DNA from: UBA6244 sp963676875
GTDB taxonomy: Bacteria; Bacteroidota; Bacteroidia; Bacteroidales; F082
Reading direction: 5' to 3'
NCBI GenBank assembly: GCA_963676875.1
Contig: OY781436.1
Span: 3,782,001-3,846,000 of the forward strand
DNA: 64,000 nt
Below, in pieces: positions 52,696 to 62,274 of this stretch. The notes below the pieces were generated by a model. It ran no database searches. It was not told the origin of the DNA and saw only the letters and a list, made by a program, of their open reading frames with translations. A program made the translations under genes and the position numbers. The number at the start of each line of letters is the position of its first letter. Position 1 is the first letter of the stretch.

Positions 52696-54909
52696 TCACC
52701 CCACCAACTTCCCCAACAACTCCCTCACATTCTCTACGCTTTCCAGATAATACCTGGCGGCGGAGTGTTTTACGCCTACTTTGATGGAGTTGGCTCCTTT
52801 GGGCAGGGCTTTGAAAGTGTATTCGTCGGTCCAGTCGTCGCCAATGGCCATGATGAAATCGTAGGGTTTTTCGGCGAGTTTTACGGATGCCGCGCGGCCT
52901 TTATTTACGCCACTGTACTTGATTTCGATCACCTTGTCGCCATCCAAAATTTCCAAATTGAGGTTGGCGGCCATGCTCATGAGCTCGTCTTTTAGCTCCC
53001 ACGAACGTTGTTTGCCCAAATCAGGGTCAGCATCGCGGTAATGCCAGGCCAGGGAGTAGTTTTTTACTTCAGTAAAGGAGCGGGGAGTGCGGTCGGAATA
53101 GAGGTCGAGCATGGGTTTTACTTGTTCCTTCCATTCTCTGTCAATTTCTTCGAGCATGTGCCATTGGGTGCCGGGCTCGCGGAACCAAACGCCGTGCTCG
53201 GCAATAAAGGTGATGTTCCATTCCGGGTCAAACCACTTACCCAGGGTTTCCTTATCACGACCTGAAATGATGATTACCTGATTGCGTTTATCTTTGGTAA
53301 GTTTGGTCAGTAGTTCATAAAGTTCCTCATCGGGAGAGGCCTTTTGGGGGTCTTTGTTGAATCCGGTGAGGGTGCCGTCGTAGTCCAGAAAGATAATCCG
53401 GTTTTTGGCCTCTTCGTATTCGCTGCGGATGAGGTCTTCAATTTCCGGATTTATTTTCTTTGTCAGTTTCTTTTCCTGAAGGGCTTTTACCTTGTTCAGC
53501 TTTTCCATGAAATCGGTTGCCCATCGCATTTCATCCCAGCGACGGAGGCGTGTTTGCAAAGCTTCCATGCGGATTTTTTGTTCGTCAACAGGCATGAGGA
53601 TGGCCTGTTTGATAGCGTGCACAATCTCGTCCTGATTGTTGGGATTTACTATCAGTGCCTCAGTCATTTCTTTGGCAGCACCGGCCAACTCACTTAATAT
53701 CAACACACCTGTTTTATCCGACCGGGAGGCCACATATTCCTTGGCTCCCAGGTTCATGCCGTCGCGCAAGGGTGTAATCAGCGCAATGTCGGAGGCAGCG
53801 TAGAGTTCCGTGAGTTCGTTCTTGGTGAAATTGTGAAACAAATACCAAACGGGCATCCACCCCACACTGCTATAATGACCGTTGATGCGTCCCACCAATC
53901 CATCAATCGCTTTTTTTAACTTTTTATATTCCGATACGCTTTCGCGGGAAGGGATGACGCCCAATACCAGACTGACTTTTTCGCGGCATTGGGGATTGCT
54001 TTCTAAAAATTGCTCGAAAGCCAGCAACCGTTCCGGGAATCCTTTGGTGTAATCCAGCCGGTCGATGGAGACAATAATTTTTTTGTCTTTTTCATTCAAA
54101 AACTGCTGCTTGATGCGCTGATGTAGTGAGGTGGATTGTCCGGTTTTTTCCTTTTCCACCAATTCCCCGGCCGATTTTTCAAACTGACGGTAATCGATGC
54201 CCATGGGAAAAGCGCCGGCCAACAAAATGCGTTCATCGTAGCGTATCCTGTTGAAAAAACTGTCGAGTCCCATCAATCGCTGCACACAACTCAAAAAATG
54301 CCGCTCGTAATCGTAGGTTTGAAATCCCACAAGGTCGGCGCCCAACATACCTTCCAATATTTCTGTTCTCCATGGAAGTGCTCTGAAAACCTCGTAGGAG
54401 GGAAATGGCAATTGGGTAAACAGTCCGATGGTGAGTTGGGGGAATTTTTCCCTGAGGAGTTGTGGTAGTAGAAGCAAGTGATAATCATGCACCCACACCT
54501 GATCGCCTTCTTCGATGATGGTGGAGATGTAGTCTGCAAACAATTGGTTTACATGTTTGTATGATTCCCAATAGGTTTTGTTGAAGGTGGCATTTTGTAA
54601 AAAGTAATGATAAATAGGCCAGAGGGTTTTGGTGCTGAAACCGTAGTAGTGGTTTTCGATGTCGTGCCTTTCGATATAAACAGGAAAACACTTCTTGTCC
54701 AGAAGTTTAAGGCGCACTTGCTCCTGCTCTTTGGTGGTAAGTTCTTCTTCTGTAATTCCGGGCCAACCGATCCAGATGCAGTTATTTTGTTTGTAAAAAT
54801 CGGTTAAACCGGAAGCAAATCCACCATTTCTGGGAATAAACTCCAATTCACCTTTATTTTTCTCTACAACAATGGGCGTTCTGTTCGCCACGATGATTAA
54901 TTTACTCAT
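52696..54909 (-). CDS. Bifunctional trehalose-6-phosphate synthase / phosphatase
   Basis: A 737-residue fusion that makes trehalose from UDP-glucose and glucose 6-phosphate. The GT20 synthase covers about residues 1-465: GFASGLTDFYKQ, GWPGITEEEL, VWVHDYHLLLLPQ, LDYTKGFPERLLAFEQ and GMNLGAKEYVASR. The HAD-type phosphatase covers about 490-735: FLDYDGTLTGFNKD, VIIISGRDKETLG, IKYSGVNKGRAA and GDDWTDEYTF. The fusion (OtsA-OtsB order) is common in Bacteroidota. Trehalose protects against osmotic and drying stress. Its stop codon is 34 bases from that of the convergent hypothetical gene. Confidence 0.95.
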   Translation of the reverse strand: MSKLIIVANRTPIVVEKNKGELEFIPRNGGFASGLTDFYKQNNCIWIGWPGITEEELTTKEQEQVRLKLLDKKCFPVYIERHDIENHYYGFSTKTLWPIYHYFLQNATFNKTYWESYKHVNQLFADYISTIIEEGDQVWVHDYHLLLLPQLLREKFPQLTIGLFTQLPFPSYEVFRALPWRTEILEGMLGADLVGFQTYDYERHFLSCVQRLMGLDSFFNRIRYDERILLAGAFPMGIDYRQFEKSAGELVEKEKTGQSTSLHQRIKQQFLNEKDKKIIVSIDRLDYTKGFPERLLAFEQFLESNPQCREKVSLVLGVIPSRESVSEYKKLKKAIDGLVGRINGHYSSVGWMPVWYLFHNFTKNELTELYAASDIALITPLRDGMNLGAKEYVASRSDKTGVLILSELAGAAKEMTEALIVNPNNQDEIVHAIKQAILMPVDEQKIRMEALQTRLRRWDEMRWATDFMEKLNKVKALQEKKLTKKINPEIEDLIRSEYEEAKNRIIFLDYDGTLTGFNKDPQKASPDEELYELLTKLTKDKRNQVIIISGRDKETLGKWFDPEWNITFIAEHGVWFREPGTQWHMLEEIDREWKEQVKPMLDLYSDRTPRSFTEVKNYSLAWHYRDADPDLGKQRSWELKDELMSMAANLNLEILDGDKVIEIKYSGVNKGRAASVKLAEKPYDFIMAIGDDWTDEYTFKALPKGANSIKVGVKHSAARYYLESVENVRELLGKLVG

Positions 54910-55061
54910 AACAAGTCATATTTTGCCAACATTTGTTTTGTAACAGGATGATTGCGATACATTTCCCTAAACAAATGATACCTTAAGAACTTAGTGGTAC
55001 TTTGGCTGTATTGGTCGGTGCAAAATTAGCGAAAAACCGCGTTGCACAGTGTTGAAAAGCT

Positions 55062-55928
55062 TTATTTATCTAGTAAAGCCAAATTTTCAACCCATTGGTT
55101 CAATGCCTCCTCGTGGTGTCCCAAGTATAAATCGGGTTCTATCAGTTCCACTTCCATCAAAAGAAATCGCCCGTTTCTCCATACACCATCCACCCGCTGG
55201 TATAAAGCCCTGTTGTTGAACCTGTTCCTGAGTTTTTCCGAAAGGGTCAAGATATATGGGTGTACTTCGCTGAGGTGATATTTTCCACCATAGTTGAATT
55301 GGACGCGGTAATCGCCTTCTTGTGGCACCTTGGTGATACTGTAAATATATCCGTTGGCAAAACTCAGGGTGGAAACTTCTCCTTGTTCAATTTCCGGAAT
55401 AAACTCCTGAAGCAAATAGGGCCGGTTTTGAAAATATTCAGCGACAAGTTGTTCAAATCGATCCTGCTCCTGTGAGGATATCACGAAAGTGTGATATGAA
55501 CCACCTGATATCATGGGTTTTAACACAATTTTTTTCCAACCTTTTGAACGAGCTCTATCAAATATATTCTCCTCATGTTGAAATACAAATTCGGTGGGAA
55601 TAAGTTCGATTCCTTCGTTTTGCAAATCTTGTAGATAGCGCTTGTCCATGTTCCATGTTACTATGTCGGTGGGATTTAACAAGGGGAGACCATGTTTTTC
55701 GCAGAAATCAAGTAGTTCCATAAACGGTTCCGGTTTTTTGTAATAATTCCAGATGGTCCGTATGATGATGGCCTTATAATGTTTTAAATTTTCAGGATTT
55801 GTAAACCTAACTTTCTCCCAATCAATAATATCCACCGTTACTTGAAGTGAATTAAGTTGGCTGATCACTTCCAAATCGTAAGGAAGTAATTCGGGCATTT
55901 CGGAGCAAGTAAGAAAAAGTATTGACAT
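55062..55928 (-). CDS. ATP-grasp ligase-like protein
   Basis: A 288-residue protein with an ATP-grasp fold similar to RimK and to DcsG/cycloserine-type ligases. The N-terminal pre-ATP-grasp part (LTCSEMPELLPYDLEVISQL, then IIIRTIWNYYKKPEPFMELL) leads to the ATP-binding core (KIVLKPMISGGSYHTFVI, LLQEFIPEIEQGEVSTLSF) and the metal-binding end (RNGRFLLMEVELIEPDLYLG). Such enzymes join a carboxylate to an amine or thiol using ATP. The substrate is unknown. A TACATTTG -7 box lies at 55940-55947 on the minus strand. It stands alone upstream of the trehalose gene. Confidence 0.85.
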   Translation of the reverse strand: MSILFLTCSEMPELLPYDLEVISQLNSLQVTVDIIDWEKVRFTNPENLKHYKAIIIRTIWNYYKKPEPFMELLDFCEKHGLPLLNPTDIVTWNMDKRYLQDLQNEGIELIPTEFVFQHEENIFDRARSKGWKKIVLKPMISGGSYHTFVISSQEQDRFEQLVAEYFQNRPYLLQEFIPEIEQGEVSTLSFANGYIYSITKVPQEGDYRVQFNYGGKYHLSEVHPYILTLSEKLRNRFNNRALYQRVDGVWRNGRFLLMEVELIEPDLYLGHHEEALNQWVENLALLDK

Positions 55929-56066
55929 GTTTTTATTGGCAAATGTAAGGGTTTGCGGAGAACTTATTGTTAAAACAATGTTGTAATCATCAACGATTAT
56001 TTCTTACGAACCGTAGCTGATTTGTAGAAAAAGTAAAAATGTGTCAGACCATTAAGTGTCGAATAA

Positions 56067-57044
56067 TCATTTGTTTAGAAAAGCGTCGATTCTTTCTCCC
56101 ACATTTTGTTGGAGGTTTTTGTAGAAGAAAATTTGGTCGTAATCATGATAGGCACCATATGGTTGTCTGTCGGGATCGTAGTAATCGTCAGGATTGGGTG
56201 TGGTCACTTCCAAAGCACCATCGTAGCGGATTTGGGCATCCGTAAACTGATCAATTTCCTTGGTGATGGTTCCGGTGCTATCGGTCCAAACTGCCCCTAG
56301 ATTTTTCGTTTTGGGAGCATAGGTGGTGTCGGTGGTCCACAAGAGCGGATTTACACACAACGCACCCGTCTGGAATGATGACGACTCAAAATGTTGGTAA
56401 TCCAATGTGTTGTAGGTTATTACCACACCCAGGTCGTTGGATGCTTGGGCAATTTTAATCCATGGATAGTCCACGGTGTCGCTTGGCATTACAGAAACCC
56501 CGGTGGTATATGCTGCCACCATTTTATTCATATATTCCTCGTTTTGAAATTCTTTGCGTAGCAAATCAATCAAAATTCCGGCGCCCTGGCTATGGCCCAT
56601 GAGGATATAGGGACGACCCTCATTGAGATTAGTCATATAGTATTTGAAAGCATTGGCCACATCCTGATAAGCCACATCCAATAGCTGCGAGGCTTCCTCT
56701 GCCGGCAGATCATTGAAGCCATCCCGATACATTTGTTGATAGTAGGGGACAAAAATATTGGCATAGGGAGCATACAATCCCATTTGTTCGTTCATCTTAT
56801 CAATAACATCCTGACGGTTTTTGTCGTTGGAGATGTCCATATTGGGTGGCTCCGCGTCAAAATATACCGTTGGATAAGCATAAAAAACATCCACATTTTT
56901 GTCTATTGTCGTTGGCAAAGATGCCCAATAATAATCATCTGCATATTTGCTGCTTGTGGGTTCATTGTTGTTGTTTTTGTCGCACGATGATAATGCAAAT
57001 ATCAACGAAAAGGTCAGGATTACAGTTAATTGTGTGGTTTTCAT
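56067..57044 (-). CDS. DUF3089 lipoprotein, alpha/beta-hydrolase fold
   Basis: A 325-residue lipoprotein (lipobox Cys21 in ALSSC). DUF3089 proteins are predicted alpha/beta hydrolases; here the nucleophile elbow is ILMGHSQGAGILIDLL. Other conserved parts are KNVDVFYAYPTVYF near residue 50, PYYQQMYRDG and DYPWIKIAQASNDLG. Substrate unknown; it could be an esterase or lipase at the membrane surface. It has no co-transcribed neighbours. Confidence 0.86.
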   Translation of the reverse strand: MKTTQLTVILTFSLIFALSSCDKNNNNEPTSSKYADDYYWASLPTTIDKNVDVFYAYPTVYFDAEPPNMDISNDKNRQDVIDKMNEQMGLYAPYANIFVPYYQQMYRDGFNDLPAEEASQLLDVAYQDVANAFKYYMTNLNEGRPYILMGHSQGAGILIDLLRKEFQNEEYMNKMVAAYTTGVSVMPSDTVDYPWIKIAQASNDLGVVITYNTLDYQHFESSSFQTGALCVNPLLWTTDTTYAPKTKNLGAVWTDSTGTITKEIDQFTDAQIRYDGALEVTTPNPDDYYDPDRQPYGAYHDYDQIFFYKNLQQNVGERIDAFLNK

Positions 57045-57425
57045 TTTAATATATTTTTAAATTACCAATTAATTCAGGATAAGAATGAGTTATTTCAAAC
57101 CCTGAATTGCTATTTTTAAATTTTAGCGACAAAGTGAATCAACCAAACTTCAGGTAGCAAATAGTTAGTAGAATCGCGTGATATCGGGCAGTTGAGCTGA
57201 GTGAAGAAATCCGGCTCAGGGGATAAAATTACCAAAAAAAAGAAAAGGAAATGAACAATTCTGAATTTTTTGTAGGTCATCCGATCATGAGTTTATATTT
57301 TTCGTTCATATACCCCATCAGCATGCTGTGAAACCTTGGTTTTCGTTACTCAAAACGAATTTGGAGTTGGATTAAATCGATTCTCTTTTCAGGAAAACAC
57401 TACTTTTGCCTTAAATTTTTTACAC
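57045..57425. promoter_or_regulatory. Intergenic region between divergent genes
   Basis: The only element seen is TACTTTTG at 57401-57408, a -7 box 18 bases before the cysH start, without a matching TTG at the right distance. The rest shows no ORF or hairpin. Confidence 0.45.
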
Positions 57426-58133
57426 ATGTACAATCCTACCACCATTGCCGCTTGGAACAAGGAGCTTTCAGGAAAAACTCCTGATTATATTTTGACTTTT
57501 TTTCTTGAAAAGTTCAAAGGAAAAATTGCTTTATCCACCAGTTTAGGACTAGAAGACCAAGTGTTAACTCAAATGGTGGCCGAAATCGACCCTTCTACCC
57601 GAATTTTTACTTTGGATACTGGCCGACTTTTCCCTGAGACTTATGACTTGATGGATCGGACTTCCAAGAAATACAAAATTAATCTGGAAGTGTTTTTTCC
57701 CAATTCCGCCGAAATCGAGGAAATGGTAGCCGCAAAAGGAATCAACCTTTTTTACGACAGCATAGAAAACCGCAAGTTGTGTTGTAAGTTACGTAAGTTG
57801 GTTCCCTTGGCTCGCGCCATGCAAGGACTTGAGGCTTGGATAACCGGATTGCGGCGAGAGCAGTCGGTTACCCGCGAAGATATGCAGGTGGTGGAATGGG
57901 ATGACAACAATAACATGTTAAAAGTCAATCCACTCATCGACTGGACCGAACAACAGGCATGGGATTACGTAATGGAGCACAATGTTCCCGTGAACCCACT
58001 ACATAAAAAGGGATTTGCCAGTATTGGTTGTCAGCCATGTACACGTGCCATCGAGGCCGGCGAGGATGTGCGTGCCGGTCGCTGGTGGTGGGAAAACCCC
58101 GATACTAAGGAGTGCGGACTGCATAAGAGGTGA
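57426..58133 (+). CDS. cysH: Adenylyl-sulfate (APS) / PAPS reductase
   Basis: CysH reduces activated sulfate to sulfite for cysteine synthesis. The 235-residue protein has the PP-loop region IALSTSLGLEDQVLTQMV, TLDTGRLFPETYDLM, the paired cysteines in RKLCCKLRKLVPL and the second pair in IGCQPCTRAI, and ends ECGLHKR with the catalytic cysteine. The CC plus CxxC pattern is the 4Fe-4S signature of the APS-reducing type rather than the enterobacterial PAPS type. The start at 57426 is just downstream of a TACTTTTG box; an earlier codon at 57336 would precede that promoter. No other sulfate-assimilation gene is in the window. Confidence 0.93.
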   Translation: MYNPTTIAAWNKELSGKTPDYILTFFLEKFKGKIALSTSLGLEDQVLTQMVAEIDPSTRIFTLDTGRLFPETYDLMDRTSKKYKINLEVFFPNSAEIEEMVAAKGINLFYDSIENRKLCCKLRKLVPLARAMQGLEAWITGLRREQSVTREDMQVVEWDDNNNMLKVNPLIDWTEQQAWDYVMEHNVPVNPLHKKGFASIGCQPCTRAIEAGEDVRAGRWWWENPDTKECGLHKR

Positions 58134-58170
58134 TGAATTTGAGAATTTAAAGAAAAAAAATACGTCCAAT

Positions 58171-58440
58171 CCCCCTTTGCGCCTTCGCGCCTTTGCGAGA
58201 AAAAAAGTTCACCCAACCCCCCTTTGCGTCTTCGCGCCTTTGCGAGAAAAAAAGTTCACCCAACCCCCCTTTGCGTCTTCGAGCCTTTGCGAGCAAAAAA
58301 GTTCACCCAATCCCCCTTTGCGCCTTCGCGCCTTTGCGAGAAAAAAGTTCACCCAATCCCCCTTTGCGCCTTCGCGCCTTTGCGAGAAAAAAAGTTCACC
58401 CAACCCCCCTTTGCGACTTCGCGCCTTTGCGAGAAAAAAA
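58171..58440. repeat. 47-bp minisatellite, six units
   Basis: Six tandem units start at about 58171, 58218, 58265, 58312, 58358 and 58405 (period 47, one unit 46). Each begins CCCCCTTTGCGNCTTCGCGC, continues CTTTGCGAGAAAAAAA and then GTTCACCCAA; the last ends after the A run. Inside each unit an 8-base sub-repeat is visible (TTTGCGCC, TTCGCGCC, TTTGCGAG). Open frames cross the array in all phases but are Arg-rich and not protein-like. The array lies between cysH and the GxxExxY gene. Confidence 0.92.
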
Positions 58441-58500
58441 ATATACTCACCACGTCCCTCTAATTCTTTTTTAATACATTTGAAGCTTAAACCTAAAAAA

Positions 58501-58878
58501 ATGACCGAAAACGAATTATCAAAAATTATTGTAAACACCTGTTATAATATTCATCGAAAGATTGGCCCGGGACTTTTTGAATCTGTCTATGAAGAGATAC
58601 TCTATTATGAACTGATAAAGCAAAACCTGGAAGTCAAAAGACAAATTTATATTCCTATTGTATGGGAGGATCTCTATTTGGAACATGCCTTTCGAGCTGA
58701 TTTAATCGTTGAAGACAAAGTGATTATTGAAATTAAATCAGTTGCCGAGCTGGCACCGGTACATTACAAACAAGTACTTACCTATCTTAAATTAACCGAC
58801 TTGAAATTGGGTTTGCTAATCAATTTTAATGAGGTTTTAGTAAAAAATGGGATTTCCAGAATTGTGAATAATCTGTAA
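58501..58878 (+). CDS. GxxExxY protein, PD-(D/E)XK-like fold
   Basis: A 125-residue protein of the family named for its motif, here G24-LF-E27-SV-Y30 in GPGLFESVYEE. A nuclease-like arrangement follows: Asp67 in FRADLIVED and E77-I-K79 in VIIEIKSV, which fits a PD-(D/E)XK core. The function is unproven; members are often repeated in a genome and linked to repeats. The ATG at 58501 is chosen because the longer frame from 58015 runs through the minisatellite. Its nearest feature upstream is that 47-bp array. Confidence 0.88.
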   Translation: MTENELSKIIVNTCYNIHRKIGPGLFESVYEEILYYELIKQNLEVKRQIYIPIVWEDLYLEHAFRADLIVEDKVIIEIKSVAELAPVHYKQVLTYLKLTDLKLGLLINFNEVLVKNGISRIVNNL

Positions 58879-58968
58879 CAATTACCATCAATTTCATTTC
58901 GAATTTTACATGGATGGGTATCGTTTCAGTTTCTATCCGCTTATCTTTGCCCCATTCAATTATAGAAA

Positions 58969-60324
58969 ATGTCTGGCATCTTGCATACAAAGTTGAGTCT
59001 GAACAGAGAAATTCTTCGGTTGGCCATTCCGAATATTGTTACCAATATCACGGTGCCATTGCTAGGTTTGGTCGATTTAGCGTTAATGGGTCACTTGGAT
59101 GGCCCTGAATTTATTGGAGCCATCGCGTTGGGAAGCTTGATATTTAATGTGATATATTCGAGTTTCAATTTTTTACGAATGAGTAGTAGTGGCTTTGCAT
59201 CTCAGGCATTTGGAGCCAAATTACCCAAGGAAATTTCACTCGTCCTAGTCCGATCGCTTATTGTCGCCTTTGGTTTGGCTATTTTTCTGATAGTACTTCA
59301 GTATCCCATTCAATGGATTTCTTTTCAAATTCTTGATGGAAGCGAAACTGTAAAAGCGCTGGCAAGTGAATATTTTTATATCAGGATTTGGGCTGCGCCC
59401 GCCACCCTTGGGTTGTATGCTTTTTCTGGTTGGTTTTTGGGAATTCAAAATGCAAAAACCCCCATGATCATTGCTTTGGTTATCAACATCATCAATATAG
59501 GATTGAATTTTGTATTTGTATTCGGATTTCACATGACTTCGGCAGGCGTTGCGTTGTCAACGGTCATTGCTCAATATACAGGGCTGGCGTTGGCGTTTTT
59601 CTTTCTGGTAAAGAAATATCCTCAGTACTCCATGTCGTTTTCTGTGAGAGCGGTTTTACAGACTAAAGCCATAGTCCGGTTTTTTCATGTTAACTCAGAT
59701 ATTTTTATTCGGACAATCCTCTTACTACTTACCCTGGCATTTTTTACCAATATGTCGGCGCGAATAGGTGATGAGATGCTGGCTGTTAATACGTTGATGT
59801 TGCAGTTCTTTTTTATTTTTTCCTATTTTGAAGATGGGTTCGCGTTTGCGGGTGAAGCACTGGCAGGAAAGGCATGGGGATCAGGTCAGCGAGAGATTCT
59901 GAAAAAAACTGTCAGTCGATTATTTTACTGGGGATGGGGTACCGCCCTTATTTCAAGTATCGTTTTTACCCTTGGATTTGGTTCCTTAATCGAGATTATG
60001 ACCACCAACGAAATACTCCATACCTTGTCGGAAAAGTACATGATCTGGGTGATTATCCTCCCACTTGCCAGTACAGCTGCTTTTGTGTGGGATGGCGTAT
60101 TCGTAGGGGTAACTGCCTCCAAAGAAATGCGAAATGCCATGATTGTATCTGCCCTTTTTGTATTTCTACCTGTGTATTATTTAACTGAAACCTTTTGGTT
60201 CGATCATGCATTGTGGTTGGCACTGAACGTTTTTATGATTAGTCGTGGTCTCATGATGTGGTTGATGTGGCAAAAAGTAAAGAGAAAACCATCAATTCCG
60301 GATAGCGATTTCTCGGATGAATAG
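58969..60324 (+). CDS. MATE family efflux transporter (DinF-like)
   Basis: A 451-residue multidrug/metabolite antiporter with about 12 membrane helices in two halves. Family stretches include IPNIVTNITVPLLGLVDLAL near residue 22, WAAPATLGLYAFSGWFLGIQ near residue 142, and EDGFAFAGEALAGKAWGSGQ near residue 287. The DinF/NorM subgroup is closest. It would export cationic drugs or metabolites against sodium or proton flow. A TATCTTTG box lies at 58942-58949. Stops 11 bases before the convergent membrane protein gene. Confidence 0.93.
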   Translation: MSGILHTKLSLNREILRLAIPNIVTNITVPLLGLVDLALMGHLDGPEFIGAIALGSLIFNVIYSSFNFLRMSSSGFASQAFGAKLPKEISLVLVRSLIVAFGLAIFLIVLQYPIQWISFQILDGSETVKALASEYFYIRIWAAPATLGLYAFSGWFLGIQNAKTPMIIALVINIINIGLNFVFVFGFHMTSAGVALSTVIAQYTGLALAFFFLVKKYPQYSMSFSVRAVLQTKAIVRFFHVNSDIFIRTILLLLTLAFFTNMSARIGDEMLAVNTLMLQFFFIFSYFEDGFAFAGEALAGKAWGSGQREILKKTVSRLFYWGWGTALISSIVFTLGFGSLIEIMTTNEILHTLSEKYMIWVIILPLASTAAFVWDGVFVGVTASKEMRNAMIVSALFVFLPVYYLTETFWFDHALWLALNVFMISRGLMMWLMWQKVKRKPSIPDSDFSDE

Positions 60325-60334
60325 ATGCAGGGGC

Positions 60335-60784
60335 TTATTTCAAATGTTTCTTCCTTAACTCATACATCAGGATGGCCGGAATATAGAATACAATGTCGGC
60401 CAGCGTTTTACCTATGAACGATCCCAAAACGAAATTGGTCATGATTGTCGGAATAAAGTACATGAAAAATGGTCGTATGGCCAGTACATCCAGTAGTTCG
60501 GCAGGTCCAAACTCCACCATCAGATTTCTGAAATCTTTCCAAAACGATTTTAAGGTATATTTCTTTTTTCTGAGCCTGTGATGCCTGATGCTGTGCCGCA
60601 TATCGTTGATTACTATAACGCCATAAAATGCCACCGAACCCACTGCGGAAGCCACAAATGCAGCCAGCACCCTGTCGTTAGTACTTTCTTTGATGAGCCA
60701 GGCCACCAGAATGGAAAGAACCGTGCTGATGATTTCAGCCGTGAGGTATCTTTTTAGCCATTCGGCCAACTTTTTCTTCCACAT
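60335..60784 (-). CDS. Small membrane protein downstream of the amino acid antiporter
   Basis: A 149-residue protein with about four membrane helices (15-30, 38-58, 105-120 and 123-140) and a basic loop between helices 2 and 3 (MRHSIRHHRLRKKKYTLKSF). Not recognised. Its ATG lies 3 bases beyond the antiporter stop codon, so the genes are probably translated together. It could be an accessory subunit of the antiporter or a separate factor; no motif indicates which. Confidence 0.75.
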   Translation of the reverse strand: MWKKKLAEWLKRYLTAEIISTVLSILVAWLIKESTNDRVLAAFVASAVGSVAFYGVIVINDMRHSIRHHRLRKKKYTLKSFWKDFRNLMVEFGPAELLDVLAIRPFFMYFIPTIMTNFVLGSFIGKTLADIVFYIPAILMYELRKKHLK

Positions 60785-60787
60785 ATT

Positions 60788-62269
60788 TTAGTGACGTTTG
60801 ATGGAATGTTGTTGAAAGAAATGCACCCACTCATCAGCCGGAAACAGGTTGGCAATCATGAAGATGAGCGAACCAATACCCAATATAACCAGGACGATGG
60901 CCAGCAACTTTTCGACAGGAGTGTACAGTTTTCCCTTTCGGCCATTGTCAATCCATGCCTTTCGGTAAACAAATATACCCACCGAGTAGAGGATGGTGGA
61001 CATGAGGATGTAGTGCAGTCCGGCGGCATAAATCAGCCAAAAACCATAGATGGTGGCCATGGTGCCATTAATCAGTGCTTTTAATTTGAATGATTTAGGT
61101 CTGTCAGAAGCTGATTCGTCAACAAACGCAAGTTTCAGCAAATACATGGCACTCAACGCATAAGGTATAAGGATCATCGAACTTGCAATGCTGATGATGG
61201 CCAGGAATGCATTGTTGGACAGTACAGAAAAAAGTAAAGTAGCCTGCATGATTAAACTGGTGGCAACCAAAGCATAAGAGGGTGACTCATGTTGATTTGT
61301 CCGGGCAAAAACCTTGGGGAAAACCCCATGGCTTGCCGCCGAAGAGGGGACTTCCGCTGTGATGATGGTCCACGCGATCCAAGCACCCAAAATGGAGATG
61401 ATCACACCAACGTTCAGCAGAACCGCACCCCAATTGCCCACAATGGCCTTCATCACGTAGGCGGTGGAAGGGTCGGGTAATTTGGCCAAATCTGCCTGAT
61501 TCATGATGCCAAAGGAAAAAATACTGATGGAAGCATAAACCAACAGGGCTCCCACAAATCCTACGAGTGTGGCGGTTCCAACGTTCTTTTTATTTTTTGC
61601 TCTGTCGGAAATAACCACGGCACCCTCAATGCCGATAAAAGCCCACAAAGTAACCAGCATGGTACTTTTTAGTTGTTTGGGAATGCTGCCCAGTGCCTCG
61701 TTTTGCTCGCCCCACAAATCAAACGACAGTTTATCCCAATTGAAGGCAAACAACAACACAATCAGGAAGATAAAGAGGGGGATGAGTTTGGCTACCGTGG
61801 AAATCACGTTGAGTAACGAAGCCCCCTGAACCCCTCGTTGAACGATTAAATTCATCATCCACAAAAAAATGCTTCCCCCCACGATGGACTGCCAGTTGTT
61901 TCCGGCCAAAAATACCGGAAAAAAATACCCCAAAGCCTGCATGAGCAACACCGCAAACGACACATTCCCGATGCTTGTACTCATCCAGTATCCCCAGGCC
62001 GAATTGAAACCAACGTAACGACCGAATCCTTCGGCGGCGTAGGAATAGATGCCGGAACTCAGTTCAGGACGTTCGTCGCTGAGCACTTTAAAAGTGTTGG
62101 CCAGAAAATACATGCCAATGCCGGTAATCAGCCAGGCGATAAGCACAGGGCCAAGGGCAGCGCCCTCGGCCATGTTGCTCGGCAGATTGAATACGCCTCC
62201 ACCTACCATCGATCCAACCACGATGGCGGCAAGTCCGAAGAATCCTACTTTTTTTTGATGGTCTGCCAT
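60788..62269 (-). CDS. APC-family basic amino acid/polyamine antiporter
   Basis: A 493-residue permease with about 12 helices. The start at 62269 (MADHQKKVGFFGLAAIVVGS) is preferred; a codon at 62290 would overlap the decarboxylase stop. The signature VGSMVGGGVFNLPSNMAEGA with the GGG loop in helix 1 is that of AdiC/CadB/ArcD-type antiporters, which exchange a basic amino acid for its decarboxylation product or ornithine. It is 6 bases downstream of an Orn/Lys/Arg decarboxylase gene, which supports that role. Which amino acid is transported cannot be said. Confidence 0.92.
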   Translation of the reverse strand: MADHQKKVGFFGLAAIVVGSMVGGGVFNLPSNMAEGAALGPVLIAWLITGIGMYFLANTFKVLSDERPELSSGIYSYAAEGFGRYVGFNSAWGYWMSTSIGNVSFAVLLMQALGYFFPVFLAGNNWQSIVGGSIFLWMMNLIVQRGVQGASLLNVISTVAKLIPLFIFLIVLLFAFNWDKLSFDLWGEQNEALGSIPKQLKSTMLVTLWAFIGIEGAVVISDRAKNKKNVGTATLVGFVGALLVYASISIFSFGIMNQADLAKLPDPSTAYVMKAIVGNWGAVLLNVGVIISILGAWIAWTIITAEVPSSAASHGVFPKVFARTNQHESPSYALVATSLIMQATLLFSVLSNNAFLAIISIASSMILIPYALSAMYLLKLAFVDESASDRPKSFKLKALINGTMATIYGFWLIYAAGLHYILMSTILYSVGIFVYRKAWIDNGRKGKLYTPVEKLLAIVLVILGIGSLIFMIANLFPADEWVHFFQQHSIKRH

Positions 62270-62274
62270 GTGGT

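Noticed and set aside
58171..58440. CRISPR array
   Set aside because: Units are contiguous with the same sequence throughout; there are no unique spacers and no cas genes nearby.
58015..58500. Long open frame running through the 47-bp repeats into the GxxExxY gene
   Set aside because: The extra residues are a translated minisatellite, Arg/Pro-rich and repetitive, and frames are open in several phases. The family start is at 58501.
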